Assembly (NCBI GenBank): GCA_963931865.1
Contig: OZ007517.1
Coordinates: 9,248,038-9,312,037, forward strand
Length of the DNA: 64,000 nucleotides
Reading direction: 5' to 3'
DNA from: Axinella damicornis
Lineage: Eukaryota > Porifera > Demospongiae > Axinellida > Axinellidae
How positions within the stretch are numbered: the first letter of the stretch is position 1; each line of letters starts with the position of its first letter. The notes under the pieces are model-generated. The model made no database searches, had not been told where the DNA came from, and was given only the letters and a program-made list of their open reading frames with translations. The position numbers and the translations under genes were made by a program. Below, in pieces: positions 39,901-52,082 of this stretch.

Positions 39901-42900
39901 CCAACTTCGTTATGTCAGTGAAGTCATCGTTGGAAAAGGTGGCATTGTTATGAACAACCAGTGCAGGTCCATGGCAATCATGCATCCCTGGAAAGAATAG
40001 AGACCTAGGCTCTACAGTGTGCTGGCGAGCATCATAGCAGATGTTGACCTCAGTAGCCTCAGCATCATCTGCGTTCTGCAGTAGTTCTTTCACAATGGTC
40101 AGCCCATCTTTGTAGTCTTTGAGGATGTTCTTCAGTCGCACAGTGAGGGGTTCATACTGACCAGTGTCCTCAAATGTGTCTTCAGAAATGTCCAAGTACT
40201 CACTGAGGGGAGTGAGGCCAAGGTAATGGGCCATCTGAGAATGAATGCGATGGTGTACAAAAGTGTATGCTTTGCCATCATCTGTTGACACTAGGAATCC
40301 CTTCAGGAAGTCGTTGTCTGTGTAAACAACTTCACTGGCTTCCATTAATTGAGGCCACTGGCAGTTGGACTCCACTGGAACATAGAGGGTGTCCTCTTCT
40401 GATTCTGATAGAGAAGATTTTCGTGTTCCATCTGTGGTGAGCCAGTTGAGGATGCTCATCACAGTCTGCCATGCTTCATTAGCATCACTGGCATCGCACT
40501 CGGAGTCAGGTGCTCCGTATTTGATCATTGAAAGGACTGATATGATTTGTGACTGGGTAGCACTGGGTTTCATTCCAAAAGCACGAAAAAGCTTTGAGTA
40601 TTGGGAGAGATCATCCGGGAGGATATAGATGTATGGCTCAAGGTTGTGCCTGAAGCTTCTGTTTTGGCTCATTGCAACAACAGTTGGTCTAACAAACCTG
40701 TTGTGCTTCCTGATCCATATCCATTCTGGAATTGAATCAAGCCCATGCACATGTAGCTGTTGAGAGTTTTGCTTGTTTAAAACCTGGTAAATGAGGCGAA
40801 CAATGCGGGTTATTGTGGCAGCAGCAATCTCTTCCTGGCAGTGAATCACTTCTTGAAAGTGTGCCAAGATACACTGCAACATATCTCCAGTGGTAAAAAT
40901 CTGTGCAATTTTGGAGGGAAGGGTATAGTCTAGTAGGTACGCCTGAGAGCCAACAACAAGTGATAGGAAGTCAAAGTTGCCATGAGTGGAAGCGAAAATT
41001 GAGCTATGGAGTGAGACGAAATGGGATGGAAAGGGACTGCCCTTCCATCCCAAGCACGAAGGGTAGTCTTCTGGAGGAGATGAGCAAACTGGTAACCACT
41101 TTTTGATTTTTGCTAAGTTCTTTAAAGCCGTTGAAAAGGTATCCCTGTAGGATCTCCCCTGATAAGAGATGGTGACTACTTCGGAAAGTGTGTGCGACTC
41201 ACACTGACTCAGATACCCAAGGACAGCTTTACAATGAGAGTGTTTAGTGCTGTCAACTGACTGCGGATACGTGTCTGCTGAGGTGCTGATGGCACAAATG
41301 ATGTCCACAATTTCCTGTGGCTTTACAGAGGTGCGCAAGCCACAGCTCCTCAAATGCTGAATGTATCTTCGCTCATGGAATGGTGAGGTGGGAAATACTG
41401 ACTCATTCTTAAACAGCTCAGACAGTTGCTGAATAGAAGGGTCAAAGAGTTCCTGTGGGCACTTTCGAGTTCCAGAAAGTGTTCTGAGGAATGGGAGGCT
41501 TTGTAGTGCAAAAACTAACTTCTGTCGTTTTTCATAAGGAGCTCTTGAGACTAGGATCTGAAACATGTCCAGGATTTCTTGCATCAGGTCATCCAAAAGA
41601 TGGTTTGGGAGTGCAACAACATCTCTCTGAATTAGAGGGATGAGGTGGTCAGTGATGAAATCAATATTGCTAGGAAAAGCAACAATGCTACTCAAACACT
41701 TGAGGAGTTTCAATTGGTGGTAGTCACGTGTGAACAGGAGAAGGTTGGAAGGCAGATTTACTCCACTGACAACTGGGTTTTCAGGCTCTACAACTGCCAT
41801 GCAGAGATTTGAAACAGCTGTAACCGAATAAAGCTTATTATTGGAGTTCTGTCCAGTAGCAAAGATAGGAAGGTTTTGAATAGTAGACTGTCTCTGGCTT
41901 AGAGCAGGGCTTGGCCCGAAAGAGAGGAATTCTCGAAGAGAGCATGCTTCATCTGCTGTCATTGATACTCTCAGTGGATCAGAGACAGAGGGTGTAATTG
42001 CATCTAGGACGCCAACAGGACTGAACTGATTCGTGTAATGGGTGAGTTGGCGATGCTGGAGGTAGGGAAAGTCTGTTACCTTGCTATAGGCAACCTTCAG
42101 CTTGTCCAATGCTGCCAGTAGTGTGGGACTAGCAGGCTGAGACATATACACCACTGCTGAGTTTGCATTGAGCTGGGTAACCCGAAAGCTCACACCACTC
42201 TGCTGGCTGCTGTGGCTGAGTGGAAGTATCAACTTACCAGCAAATGAATGGAGAGATTTCTTTTGCACCCACTGCCAAAACAGCTGGAACCAATCAGATG
42301 GGAAGCGGCCATGTGGAAGAGTGACTATTTTCTGATACCTCCACTCAGAAGGCATGGCTGAAGGGATGAGTTCTGCTACCTTGTCAACAGTTAACTTCTT
42401 CAGCTGTGAGACTTGTTGTTGATCAGCCACCTCACTCAGGCTCCTTGTGAGATCTGGATCATGTGGTAAATCAACCAACATGTTGTCCAAATTTGGAAGC
42501 AGATAGCGAGGGCATTCTGCAGTGCAAAGATACCGACAATACTGGGACTGCCGATAGCGAACATCAAAAGCAATGAATGTATGATCCGCTAGTGGAAGGA
42601 GGACAAGTCCAGAAAGCTCTCTGTACTGCTTGTCAGACAGACAGTACCTGAGAAGCTCTAGCTTCCCCATCTCATCAATTGAGCAGTAGCTCTGGAGATG
42701 TTTCTTGAGCTGTGCACGGGCAAACTTTGGAGATACTTCTGAAACACTTGTTCTGGAATGGGACAGGGCACTCCAGATGCTGGGAGGAATGTCGACTAGT
42801 TTGATCCCACATTGTGAGAGGGCATTACAAACAACAGGTGCAACTTTGCTGCCCTTTGGGATGAATGAACTATCCTTTGTGGTGATCCACTCTCCTGCCA

Positions 42901-45900
42901 CTTTCAATGCGTCTGTTCGTTCAGTCCAAAGCACTGCCTGCCTAAAGAGTTGGGTGAACAAGGGAAGCAGAAGGCCCTCCCAGGTTGTGGTCTTCACCAC
43001 ATCTGCTCTTGGCCAGGCTTTGTAAAACTGCTCTGGGCGAAGATGTTTCTTGGCTTCCATGAGCAGTCGGGCATAGCATGGGGGGAGGAGCACACTTACC
43101 AGTGTCTTGTTCCAGTCAGCTGCAGGATCATTCTTTCTCTCAGTACCCGGCCATTTCAGAGTTCTGCGATCATCGTTTAAGCCAAAGGTGCCATTGACAT
43201 GCACAGGGAGTGATGAAGAAGCTTCAGTTGGCATGGGAAGAAAGCAGAAGATACGCCCACCTGGAGAAGTGGGAGAGCTTGAGCCACGGTTTAGCTCCAG
43301 TGCTGTTCCCACCCAAGGGAAAACATGCTGCTTTGCAGCAGAGTCAAGAGCACTTTGACTCTGTGAGCCAACCTGGTTAGCCACCAGCCAGTGGCTGACT
43401 GTTGTGGTTGTTGCGGTATGACTGGAGTGGTCAGTTACTTCCACATGGAAATCTGTCACCAGGTCTATTGACCTAGTGATGCAGTATGGTAGTGGCCTTG
43501 CCTGAGCACTGGCTGCTTTGAGTTTTACCATGAAATCCTTCCGCTTGCGGGCTATGGCATCCTTTTCTTGTATTGCTACTTGAAATGATGGCATTGGCTG
43601 CCCATTCTGTAATATTTCATAGACCTCAATCGCTTGAACAGAGCGGAGGAAAAGAAGCAAGAACTTTGCTTCTTCTCTGATGGCAACAAGCAGGGCTCGC
43701 AACTTCTTAATTGTGTAGAGATTTTCAGATAGATCAGAAGTGGCATTACGTAGCGGGAAACGAAAGAGTGTGCCTGGATAGATTCCTGCTTGGGCGGAAA
43801 ATCCAGCTACACCCTCAAATGGTGTTAGACTATCGAGTTTGTTTTGAGCACAAATTTTTCGAATGGGATAGGACTGTCCTGATTCCCCACGCCATATCTT
43901 CTCCTGAGGCTCCAGATAGGCCAACTTGTCTCCACTTACAATCACTGGAAGGTCTGTATCAATAAAAGTTAAAATGTCCTACATGTAATGGCTACTGTAG
44001 ATAGTAACTCCATACATTATGCATTGTATATTTAGGCCGGGATTTCATGCAGGGTCGGCACCACTGGTCACGTTAAGCAGGTTTTGGCCTGACCACTTTT
44101 CTGGTCAATAGTGTGTATAGAGGAAGAGCATTGCTTACACTCTGAATTGTATGTTTACACAGCACAAAAATAACCGATCCATGCCATAGATAACTGAACC
44201 GTATCGTGCTCAAAACCGTGTCGGTGTGCAACCATCATTATACTATGATACCTTACTGCATCCAAGGCACTAAAAGCGGCCTCTAAAATAGTTAATCGGG
44301 GCACACCCCCAGACCACCCAAGAGGAACGTTGACCATGCTGTGGCCAGCAACCTGACCATCCCGGCTCTGGGCCTGTATTTACTAAGATCCTAAATGCAA
44401 CACTCGATTCCCAGCCCTTTGGAATCCTCACAATCCCATATGCTGTATGCAGCTTGGAATTAATTCTTTGGTTTGATTGTTTCTTAGGAAAATGTCATAA
44501 TTATGAAGTTGAGATCAATTACGCAGGTGAGTAAACTATGGTGACTGCGGGCTCAAATTTTGCCAAGCTGACCGCAAACTGGATCTCGAGGTGAAACTGG
44601 AGCTGGTTAGGTGATCGCCTTATTCAGGTGACTGCTAAGACAGGTTTCACTGTAAAGTATGTATCCCTCCGTACATGGAATGTATATATTGCAAAGCTGT
44701 TCCATTGGATTGTAGAAATGTTTGTGTTATATAAGTAGCTACAGATGGCCTACGAAAACATAACACAAGGTACCATAGCATATGTCTAGCATGGCAGCGT
44801 AGAAGTAAAGCGTCATTGAAGTGGCTCATGAGGAATTCAAGCATGTACGGGACGTCACAAACAGTGGCCCCAGCAAAGCCTGGGAAGACTGACAGTGGGC
44901 GAGCCATTGGATTACTCGGCTACGAGTAGTATGGACGGATGAGGAGTCTTGCATAGCCAGATCCTTCCTGGTAGTTAGTATACAGTACATCCTCAAGTGT
45001 CGAAGGACACATCACAGACTATCAAGGTGGTCCAAGTTATCTTTCTGAGAAAAATGTTTGTGATTTTAATTTTCATTGCTTATGAAAATGTTTTGCAAAC
45101 AATTACAGCCTTTATATTCAGTATGCTACATTAGTAAACTATCAAGGCAGTCTTCGTGATCAAATTATCTTTCGGAGAAAAATGTTTGTGAGTCAAAAAA
45201 TATTTTTGCAAACAATAATTGATTTTCAGGATCACAGCCTTCATATTCAGTATGCTACATTAGTAAATCCTATTGCTAACAATTGGCTAATTTAAGTAGA
45301 ACAGTGTAAAGAAGCTACGTAGAGATGCGGAGAGTCTATAGCAGCAGTGACCAATACTGGAGCCAGCATTGACAGCTAGCATTTCGTACTTCATCTGGCA
45401 GTTGGAGGATCATGTGATCATCTTTCACAGCATCTGATTATCTACTTAGCCAACCACATATGAAGCCATAACTTAGAAGGGTCTCTTGTAGTAAACAGAG
45501 CTGTCCTGCACAGAGGATGTTGTGAATGGTCAGAACTCAGTGAAGTCTAGGCAACAGGTTATGTTCATCTCGGAGGATGTAGATACTCACTGTAAAAGAC
45601 CAGGGTTGTTTTAACTGAACTTGGTTACTTCAGTTGCAATTGGAAAGCAGCTCAAGACCAGCATATGCAGGCTCCAACGGGTCTATGGTTCCAACACTAT
45701 TTTGGGGATTCTGCAATTGCTCATGGCATAATTATTTGTAACACGCTTGTTAAGCATGTTCATTGTTAAGGGACACTTTGGTAACAAGCTGGCACACAGT
45801 ATGCACATTGTATGCACATTGTAGGGGACACTTTGGTAACAAGCTGGCACATTGTATGCACATTGTAGGGGACACTTTGGTAACAAGCTGGCACATTGTA

Positions 45901-48900
45901 TGCACATTGTAGGGGGCACTTTGGTAACAAGCTGGCACATTGTATGCACATTGTAGGGGGCACTTTGGTAACAAGCTGGCACATTGTATGCACATTGTAG
46001 GGGGCACTTTGGTAACAAGCTGGCACATTGTATGCACATTGTAGGGGACACTTTGGTAACAAGCTGGCACATTGTAGGAGTACCATGATCTCGATCCAGG
46101 CTACTCTTGAACTGCATGGGATAGCATTTAGGATGCATGCTTTCCGATTGCAACTGGGAGTTAATTAAAACAACCCTGGTGGTCTTTTTGCAGTGGTATA
46201 CAAGTCATGTGAGTATCAGCTGTTTGTATTATCCAAACTGCTGATCTTAGTACTTTATCTGTCTTAGACAGTAACAAGATACAATTGGCTTCAACTTGCA
46301 GGTTGTGTCAATCATGTCCTAACTCTTTATCTATGTTTGTGTAGGCATGAGTTCTCATAATCATCCTATATGGTAAAACCAGTGAGATTGTCCTGCATGA
46401 TTATGCCCATGTGCAAGCATGTGGTCACCCTAGAATGCTTGTATTCATGATGGCATATCCATAATGTGCTGAAAATCATTTGCTTGAAACCATGTGGTGC
46501 ATATAAACAGCAATTTGCTCGAAACAGTGTGCTGTAAAACAGTCAGCTGAGTTGAGTAACTGTTGCATGATTGACAGGGCTGAATGATTGGTCGAGCTTC
46601 AACCAGACCACTTTTCTAGCTAGTGTCAATTATGCCTGAGTCCTACTTACAGTGGCACCGGTGAACATTTGTCTGATCTTGGGCATGCCATGCAGGTGGT
46701 GTGACACTCCATGCCCTCCATTAGTTGAGGGTTCCGCTTCGTTCTTCATTCACCACGCTTCATTGCAAAGATGTCGACCTCCAAGCACATCCCCAAGTTT
46801 GCGTACACACGACACGTATGCAGTTGGCCGTGTTGTCCAACCTGACCACTTCCAATCTGGTGGCTATGGCTCTGCTCGACCACAGTCCAAGCAAGGCAAG
46901 GAAAACTGCTTCAGTATGGAATGCAAAAGTTTCTTGAAGGTGGTTGTTTTGCCCAATGTTTTACTTTGGTAATTGGAGAAGAGTTGATCTGAAGCAGCAC
47001 ACACCTTTAAGTGGTATTGTTGCATGATACCCTACAAGTTGAAAGGTACCGCTACATAAATATGCTTGATTAAATTAAGGTTTCAGGTACCCGATAACTG
47101 GAAGTAAAATCCAATTACTGTGTATACGGGCAGCTGCACATTATTTCAGCCATTCACATGCGAATTTACTTATCCACGCATGCGACATCTGTTGTATCCG
47201 AAAAGACAATTGAGGTGGAAATAGGCATTCGAATCGCTGCTAATCTAGTGACAGAGCTAGTTTTGGAAGACAGAGTAGTTTCTCACTGCTAGAGAAGTGA
47301 GTCGTTGCCACACCCTCTGTTGAATGCCATTTTCCCAGTGTACTTTGGCCTCTAGCCGGAGATGTTCTGTGAAATAACTTTGTTTATTTATAGCTCTCAC
47401 ACTCTGCATTCTACAGCCACACCTCAGCAGGAAGTTCATTTTCAAGAAGTAGGCGGGTCCGTAAATAGGTTCGATTCCAGCACTGACTTTGTTTCAAGGA
47501 GGAGTACATAAGAATTGGCATGGGCTGCATGAATGTAGTTACTGTTACCGCATAGTATACGCAGGTACCTGTAGCTATTATCTATGCCGTAACCATAGCT
47601 TGCAAAACATCCCTGCAATAAAATATAAAGCATTTTTGTCATTTTCATGATAAGCGCATTAGTGCGAGGCTCTGAATGGGGGATCTGATATTTCTCATGA
47701 TATATGTAGCTATGTACGTATGTGTATCATGCTCAGGAAAGTTGATAATGCTTAGGAATGTTGTGGGTTTCCTGCGGGCATATTGAGTTTTATTTGCCAC
47801 AAGGACTTGAAGGTGCAAGATTTACAACCTTGATCAGTGGACGTGCGCGCTGTGCCTCCAGGGCTTGCAGTGCTCAAGCTGCTACATATGGAGTCGAACA
47901 ATGAGCACAGTCAACATCTGTTTATACCGCAACTCCACAATAGTCTCGCATATAGCCAGAGGCTAGGGAACAAGTGAGTGGGGCCTTCAGGGATTGCAGA
48001 GCTAGAGTAGCTGTATCAGGGCCGTAGCCGCGAGATCTGAAGTGGTCAGGTTGAACAGCAGTGTTGGCTGAACGGTGTGAAGAAATGCGCGCGAAGCGCG
48101 CTGCTGTAGGGGGGTCAGGGGGCACCTCCCCCCCCCCCCCCCCCCCCCCCCCCCAGGAAATTTTTGGGATTTCTGGCCTTCTGAGGTGGTTTCTGATGCA
48201 ATTCTTGGGTAAGAATGTGGCAACCGGGGTCTATATAGATCTGCAGCTGTGGCCACAGTGCTTGCTAGCTACAACATGGATATCTATGGCTACAGTGACA
48301 TGTCGCATACAGATGGCGCTTCCTGTTTGTCGTAGTGCAGGAACGGCCAGCTAGCTATTAAACATGTTAAACCACTGGCTCTGTGTGGAGCACAGTACAG
48401 GTTTCGACTTACCAAAAGTTCGCTTGGGAAACTCTTGGAAGTGACAGCTTCAAGCTATATATTCGCAGCCATCTTAGTACGCGATTGATCACCGCAAAAA
48501 ACGCGGGGTGGTCTGCCGCGCGCGCCGCGTACGTCGCCGCAAAGTTTTTTTTACCCAAAAGTGGTCAGGTTGAAACCTGACCAACCTCACCGGTGGCTAC
48601 GGCCCTGTGTATGTGGAAGTTACCTGGCTAGTAGAGAGAAACACAGCTGTATGTGTGTCAAGCACCATTACACAGTGGTGTAGGAAGATATTTTTTGATT
48701 GGGGGCTGGAAACAGAGGCTGTGAAGTGGGTGATCCATATTCTACGTGGAGCGCGAGAAAACTTTTTTGGACCTCTTTTTCAACCATTAACAAAAACAGC
48801 TCTCGTAGGCTAGCATCTCACTACATGCACTTACATCATGTATGCTATTACTCACGATGGCCGTGGCGGCTGCTTTGGGTTGGGGCCTCGCCCTTGGCTG

Positions 48901-50459
48901 GTATGATATACCAACTATAAATATAGTTAGTATCTTACCGCGAAAAATAAACACTTACCGCGAACTGACCAGGTTTGCTGGCCAAAGAATGTATTGATCC
49001 GTCTCTGCATCATCATCAGCCACTGCACCCTCCCACAGTTCTCTCTGAAACTCGCGTATTGATCGGGGTCAGGTGGAGGGGTGTGTCGCAATGGCATGCG
49101 TGCACGTGCACCCGTATGAGGGCACGCCCTTATTTTCACCCGTGGAAAATTTCACGGGGGCGCCAGCCCCTGTTGCCCCTGTGGTTCCTACGCCACTGTT
49201 ACAGTAGCTGAGGTCCAGGGTATCTTCCCTGCATGTTGATTGAGTTTCTGTTGTGGGCCTTGTATAAACGTCTGCAGTTATTTTGTAGAGTATACTTACT
49301 AAAGTAATGTTGACATACATTGCTTCCCCCTCATTCGCCTATGTGAGCAGTCCAGCGCTAGGCTGGGCAGCTCCTGTGCAGAGGTCTGATGAAGTCTCAC
49401 CTCTGCTTCCTATTGAGTCCGCTTCAGCTGCTGCTCCCCTAGAATCAATTCCAGTAACCTGATCTACTGACCTTTTTTTGCAATACTGATACTCAAGGCT
49501 CTGTGAATGGCGCCAGTACAAGAAAACACTATGGTATGAAAACACTACCATGCATGTGATACCGAGATTTTGAGATTTTGAGTGACTGTGTGAGCAGCTG
49601 AAACGGGCGCAATCAGGGGGCAGCAGCAAGTGGATGCATTTGAGCCGTATTTCTAATTTCTGGATTTGGTCCCTCAGAGGCAATTTTTCAAAGCGTAAAG
49701 AGGAGCACTCTCCACCTAGCCTCGTTCCCATGGAGGCCTGAGAACGAGGCTACTCTCCACCCTTGTACTGAATGTGACAACGTTGGGCACGGTAAAGTTG
49801 CTAATTAGATATACCTGTACTGTTCGTCATAGACAGTTCTTAGATATATAGGTGAAAATTTTTTTTATTGCTATCACTTCTTGTTACCTGTGATGTGGTA
49901 GACGGAGTTGAATCCGATTCCGAATTTCCCCACTTTGAAGGGATCCTCTGCCTTGACGCTACGCTGCAAGTTCTGTATGCCCTCCCAGTCCTCAGCGGTG
50001 AACTGCGCATCATTGTAGGCCAACAGCGCAGGTCCCTGGAAGGGTGCCAAGGCGGGATCTACGAGCGATGTACTCTCGTGCTGCCTGCTGTCCAGGTAAA
50101 ACTTCACCGTCTTCGCTCCAGCGTCGTCCGCGTTCTGGATAATCTCCTGCAAGAAGGGCATGGCGTGTAACCTTTTTTCCCCTCTTCTGTATGTACAAAG
50201 CTAGTAGCTATAGCGCGCTAGCCTCGTTTCCAGGCCCGCGCCGTTTTCAAGTTCGGTTGCACGAAGAGCGCAAGTGAACCTAAGTTGGGCGGCGGCCTGG
50301 GAACGAAGCTACTCACACGCGCAGACTCCGACTGGCGAAAACAAGCGCAGGTACCTTGAAAATTTGGCCATCTGGGTATCTCTCGAGAATCGCCTTTATT
50401 GTCACAGACAGCGGAGGTCGTCTCTGTCCGAACTTCTCTCCAGTCAAAGGCTCACTCAT
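30902..50459 (-). CDS. SACS: Sacsin-like giant co-chaperone (copy A), three coding exons, complete
   Basis: Coding exons 50459-50355, 50146-49888 and 43953-30902 join in phase (0, then 1) to 4,471 residues; human sacsin has 4,579. A 5'UTR exon ends at 50566, and the UTR intron is 50498-50565. Sacsin is a cytosolic Hsp70/Hsp90-linked chaperone. Three Hsp90-like ATPase repeats are visible by their N-box and glycine motifs: EIIQNADDAG (36) with GKFGIGFNSVYHITD (108-122); ELLQNADDAE (about 1408) with GKFGVGFCSVYHITD (about 1482); ELLQNADDAK (about 2390) with GQYGIGFNVVYHLTD (about 2465). A J domain follows with an intact HPD (4219-4221, WHPDKN), then a glycine run and a C-terminal HEPN domain (about 4335-4471). 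The N-terminal ubiquitin-like domain of vertebrate sacsin is absent. The third exon is 13 kb without a break, which implies strong selection. Confidence 0.95.
43954..46200. other. Sacsin-like A intron, proximal part with repeats
   Basis: It holds no exon that I can support. Two tandem copies of an about 120-bp AT-rich sequence (shared ATCTTTCTGAGAAAAATG / ATTCAGTATGCTACATTAGT) occupy 45018-45265. The MITE at 45598-46195 is listed separately. Near 44036-44370 there are blocks (GGTCAGG, GGCCGGGAT / ATCCCGGCT) that may be an old inverted-repeat element. Confidence 0.55.
45598..46195. mobile_element. CACTGTAAAA-family MITE with an internal minisatellite
   Basis: The left end CACTGTAAAAGACCAGGGTT with GTTTTAACT is the inverse of the right end TTAAAACAACCCTGGTGGTC and TTTTTGCAGTG. 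Between them, six copies of a 44-46-bp unit (TTTGGTAACAAGCTGGCACA, TTGTATGCACATTGTAGGGG) run from about 45770 to 46075. Termini match the family of 52990-53440. Open frames on the minus strand here only reflect the repeat. Confidence 0.85.
48017..48607. mobile_element. Inverted-repeat element CAGGGCCGTAGCC, 5-bp target duplication
   Basis: Starts CAGGGCCGTAGCC and ends GGCTACGGCCCTG, a perfect 13-bp inverted repeat, flanked by TGTAT on both sides. Inner blocks GTGGTCAGGTTG occur near both ends. It includes a poly-C run near 48130-48154 and a GC-rich GCGCGCGAAGCGCGC palindrome. There is no transposase frame. Confidence 0.8.
48673..49198. mobile_element. Inverted-repeat element CAGTGGTGTAGGAA, 5-bp target duplication
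   Basis: Starts CAGTGGTGTAGGAA and ends TTCCTACGCCACTG, one mismatch, flanked by TTACA on both sides. It is 526 bp and non-coding. The terminus resembles hAT-type MITEs, but the visible duplication is 5 bp, not 8. Confidence 0.75.
50217..50312. repeat. CTCGTTTCCAGGCC palindrome in sacsin-like A intron 1
   Basis: CTAGCCTCGTTTCCAGGCC pairs with GGCCTGGGAACGAAGCTAC, with a second inner pair (TTCACTTGCGCTC-type). It nearly fills the 208-bp intron between coding exons 1 and 2 (50147-50354). Confidence 0.75.
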
Positions 50460-50496
50460 TGTCGGGCGTACAGCTAGCTACAGAGCAGCTAGCCGA

Positions 50497-50930
50497 ACTG
50501 TGAAGGAAAAACGGAGACGGTAATTATTAGCAACCTTAGCTAAAACTATCAAGTTTACTCCTTACCTTCAAGTTGGTCATTGGTTCCGAGAAATCAATCA
50601 GCGGCTAGCTAGCTAACTAGCTACAATTAGTCAATCCAGTTCACTCTTAAGCTTGCAAGCTACTGTTACATGTAAACAACTATTGCCAATAGTATTGGCT
50701 AGCAACTTGGTTTTGCGCTTTCGCCTCTAGCCCATCTGCTTAGCTGGTCCAACAACTGTTGACTCTAATCTGTGCACTGTAATATGGCTAGCTCACAGTT
50801 ACTTTTCTTATGAACACAATCTGATGACTGATTCCCAAGAAAGTCTTTATTCATGCCCTTGGACCTGGGTTCCAGAGATACCGCATCATGAATACAGGAT
50901 TGATCAATTTTATTAGGTCATGCTAGGAAG
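50497..50930 (-). promoter_or_regulatory. 5'UTR intron and conserved upstream region of sacsin-like A
   Basis: A 5'UTR donor (TTGAAG|GTAAGGAG) ends at 50566 and its acceptor (CCTTCACAG|TTCGGC) is at 50497. Upstream, several blocks are shared with the region upstream of copy B: CCTGTATTCAT-TGCGGTA, GGGCATGAATAAAGACTTTC, GATTGTGTTCA, CTGTGAGCTAGCCA and GATTAGAGT-AACA. I infer a duplicated promoter. Confidence 0.75.
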
Positions 50931-51115
50931 TCATACCCTGAATTACGTCATAGCTTAGCACTTAGCACTGTACCGTCTGCTGTGAAGCACGTGAACGCCA
51001 CATAAGAAATTAAACACTCATTAGTTATTTGCTATAATATATACCAGCTGTACAAACTTAACTGGTTAGAAATGAAGTGCGTAGAGTGACATCCGTTTTT
51101 TTTTTATTACTGCAG

Positions 51116-51985
51116 CAGCCACCCTCAGGCTTGTAGCTATTCTTGATTCATTCACAAGAATAAGTGTAAGTTGTTGCTCCTCTTATCGACACCATAGAGT
51201 GGCTAGTTTTGACCCATATATGGTCATGTGTAGAGTATTAATAAGCAACTGATTGTCGGACACCATTGATTACCAAACTTCGACCATGCTCAATTCAAAC
51301 TAAAAAGAATGTGAGTAAACCAACATAGTAGAGCGGCTTAGTTGCATAAACCGAGACAGCTCATACGCAGTAGTGCGGCACAATTGCACGAGTTGTCCGT
51401 TGATTGTGTGTCCAAAAACGACGCTTTTCAGGTCAGTCTGCCTGTGATCAAAACTTCAGAGTGGAAGAACGAAGAACCACCTATACTACATCGGATGACC
51501 CAGTTCCAAGGAGGCTTAGCTTAGCAACCGGATGCTGTGATCATCCTGCTTTTTGTGTAGCAGACGCGTATGTGTCAGAGGCCAAGCGACAATGAATGAG
51601 GTTTTGGAGCCCAAACCATACCACCAAAACTATTAGGTCTACGAAATGTGGTCTGCATTGTATGGATGGTAGTCTGTGTTGGAGTACGCTGGTTGGTGAA
51701 AATCTTGATGCAGTATTGCCAAAATAAAGTGTCCGATAATCAGTTGCTTACTCTACCTCAACTAATACTTTTCCACATCACTGGACAATTACATAATGAT
51801 GCAGAGAAGACGTAGCTATAGTATAGGAAACCGAGGTAACCGAATGGAGCTAAAGTTTGCAGTGTGTACCCACTGAGAAGCGGATGGCCCCCACCAAACC
51901 ATGGTAAAGGATACTTATACAGTCTGCTAGTTAGCTGGTTTCTTCAAGACTGGGACAAATCGAACTGCACTTGCTTGTCATTTTT
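51116..51985 (-). pseudogene. Relic of a sacsin-like exon 3
   Basis: Two blocks match the plus-strand sequence of the copy A exon at about 37975-38200. Block 51116-51185 shares ATTCTTGATTCATTCAC and AAGTTGTTGCTCCTCTTAT. Block 51868-51985 shares CCCACTGAGAAG, GATGGCCCCCACCAAACCAT, GGTTTCTTCAAGACTGGGA and CGAACTGCACTTGCTTG. They are separated by unrelated sequence including a MITE (51230-51756), and have internal deletions, so they cannot code. The fragment encodes a region between the second and third ATPase repeats and lies between the two divergent genes. Confidence 0.8.
51230..51756. mobile_element. MITE inserted in the sacsin relic
   Basis: GTAGAGTATTAATAAGCAAC with TGATTGTCGGACACC is the inverse of GTGTCCGATAATCAGTTGCT with TACTCTAC, apart from a small deletion. 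Arms are about 30-35 bp in a 527-bp element without coding content. Confidence 0.8.
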
Positions 51986-51988
51986 GCC

Positions 51989-51993
<5 letters not shown>

Positions 51994-52019
<26 letters not shown>

Positions 52020-52082
52020 AGCCCATCTGGAACCTTTGGTGGGGTCTATGATTCATAGACCCCACCAAAGGTTCCAGACAGG
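51994..52082. repeat. Poly-G run followed by a perfect hairpin
   Basis: About 26 G are followed by TCTGGAACCTTTGGTGGGGT CTATGA and its exact inverse TCATAG ACCCCACCAAAGGTTCCAGA at 52028-52079. Confidence 0.85.

Larger units (their letters stand above)
46201..49887. other. Sacsin-like A intron, distal part
   Basis: No exon is supported. It carries two CAG...CTG-ended elements (48017-48607 and 48673-49198, listed separately) and a CTCGTTCCCATGGAGGCCTG palindrome at 49717-49753. A segment near 46840-46875 (CCAACCTGACCACTTCCAAT) resembles, inverted, the start of the 48017 element and may be a decayed copy. Confidence 0.5.

Noticed and set aside
44036..44370. Possible MITE with GGCCGGGAT / ATCCCGGCT ends
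   Set aside because: The inverted match is too short and the inner arms do not pair convincingly.
45683..46153. Cysteine-rich repeat peptides on minus
   Set aside because: They come from the 44-46-bp minisatellite inside a MITE.
47462..47490. tRNA-like GGTTCGATTCC box
   Set aside because: No matching acceptor stem, anticodon arm or A box could be placed around it.
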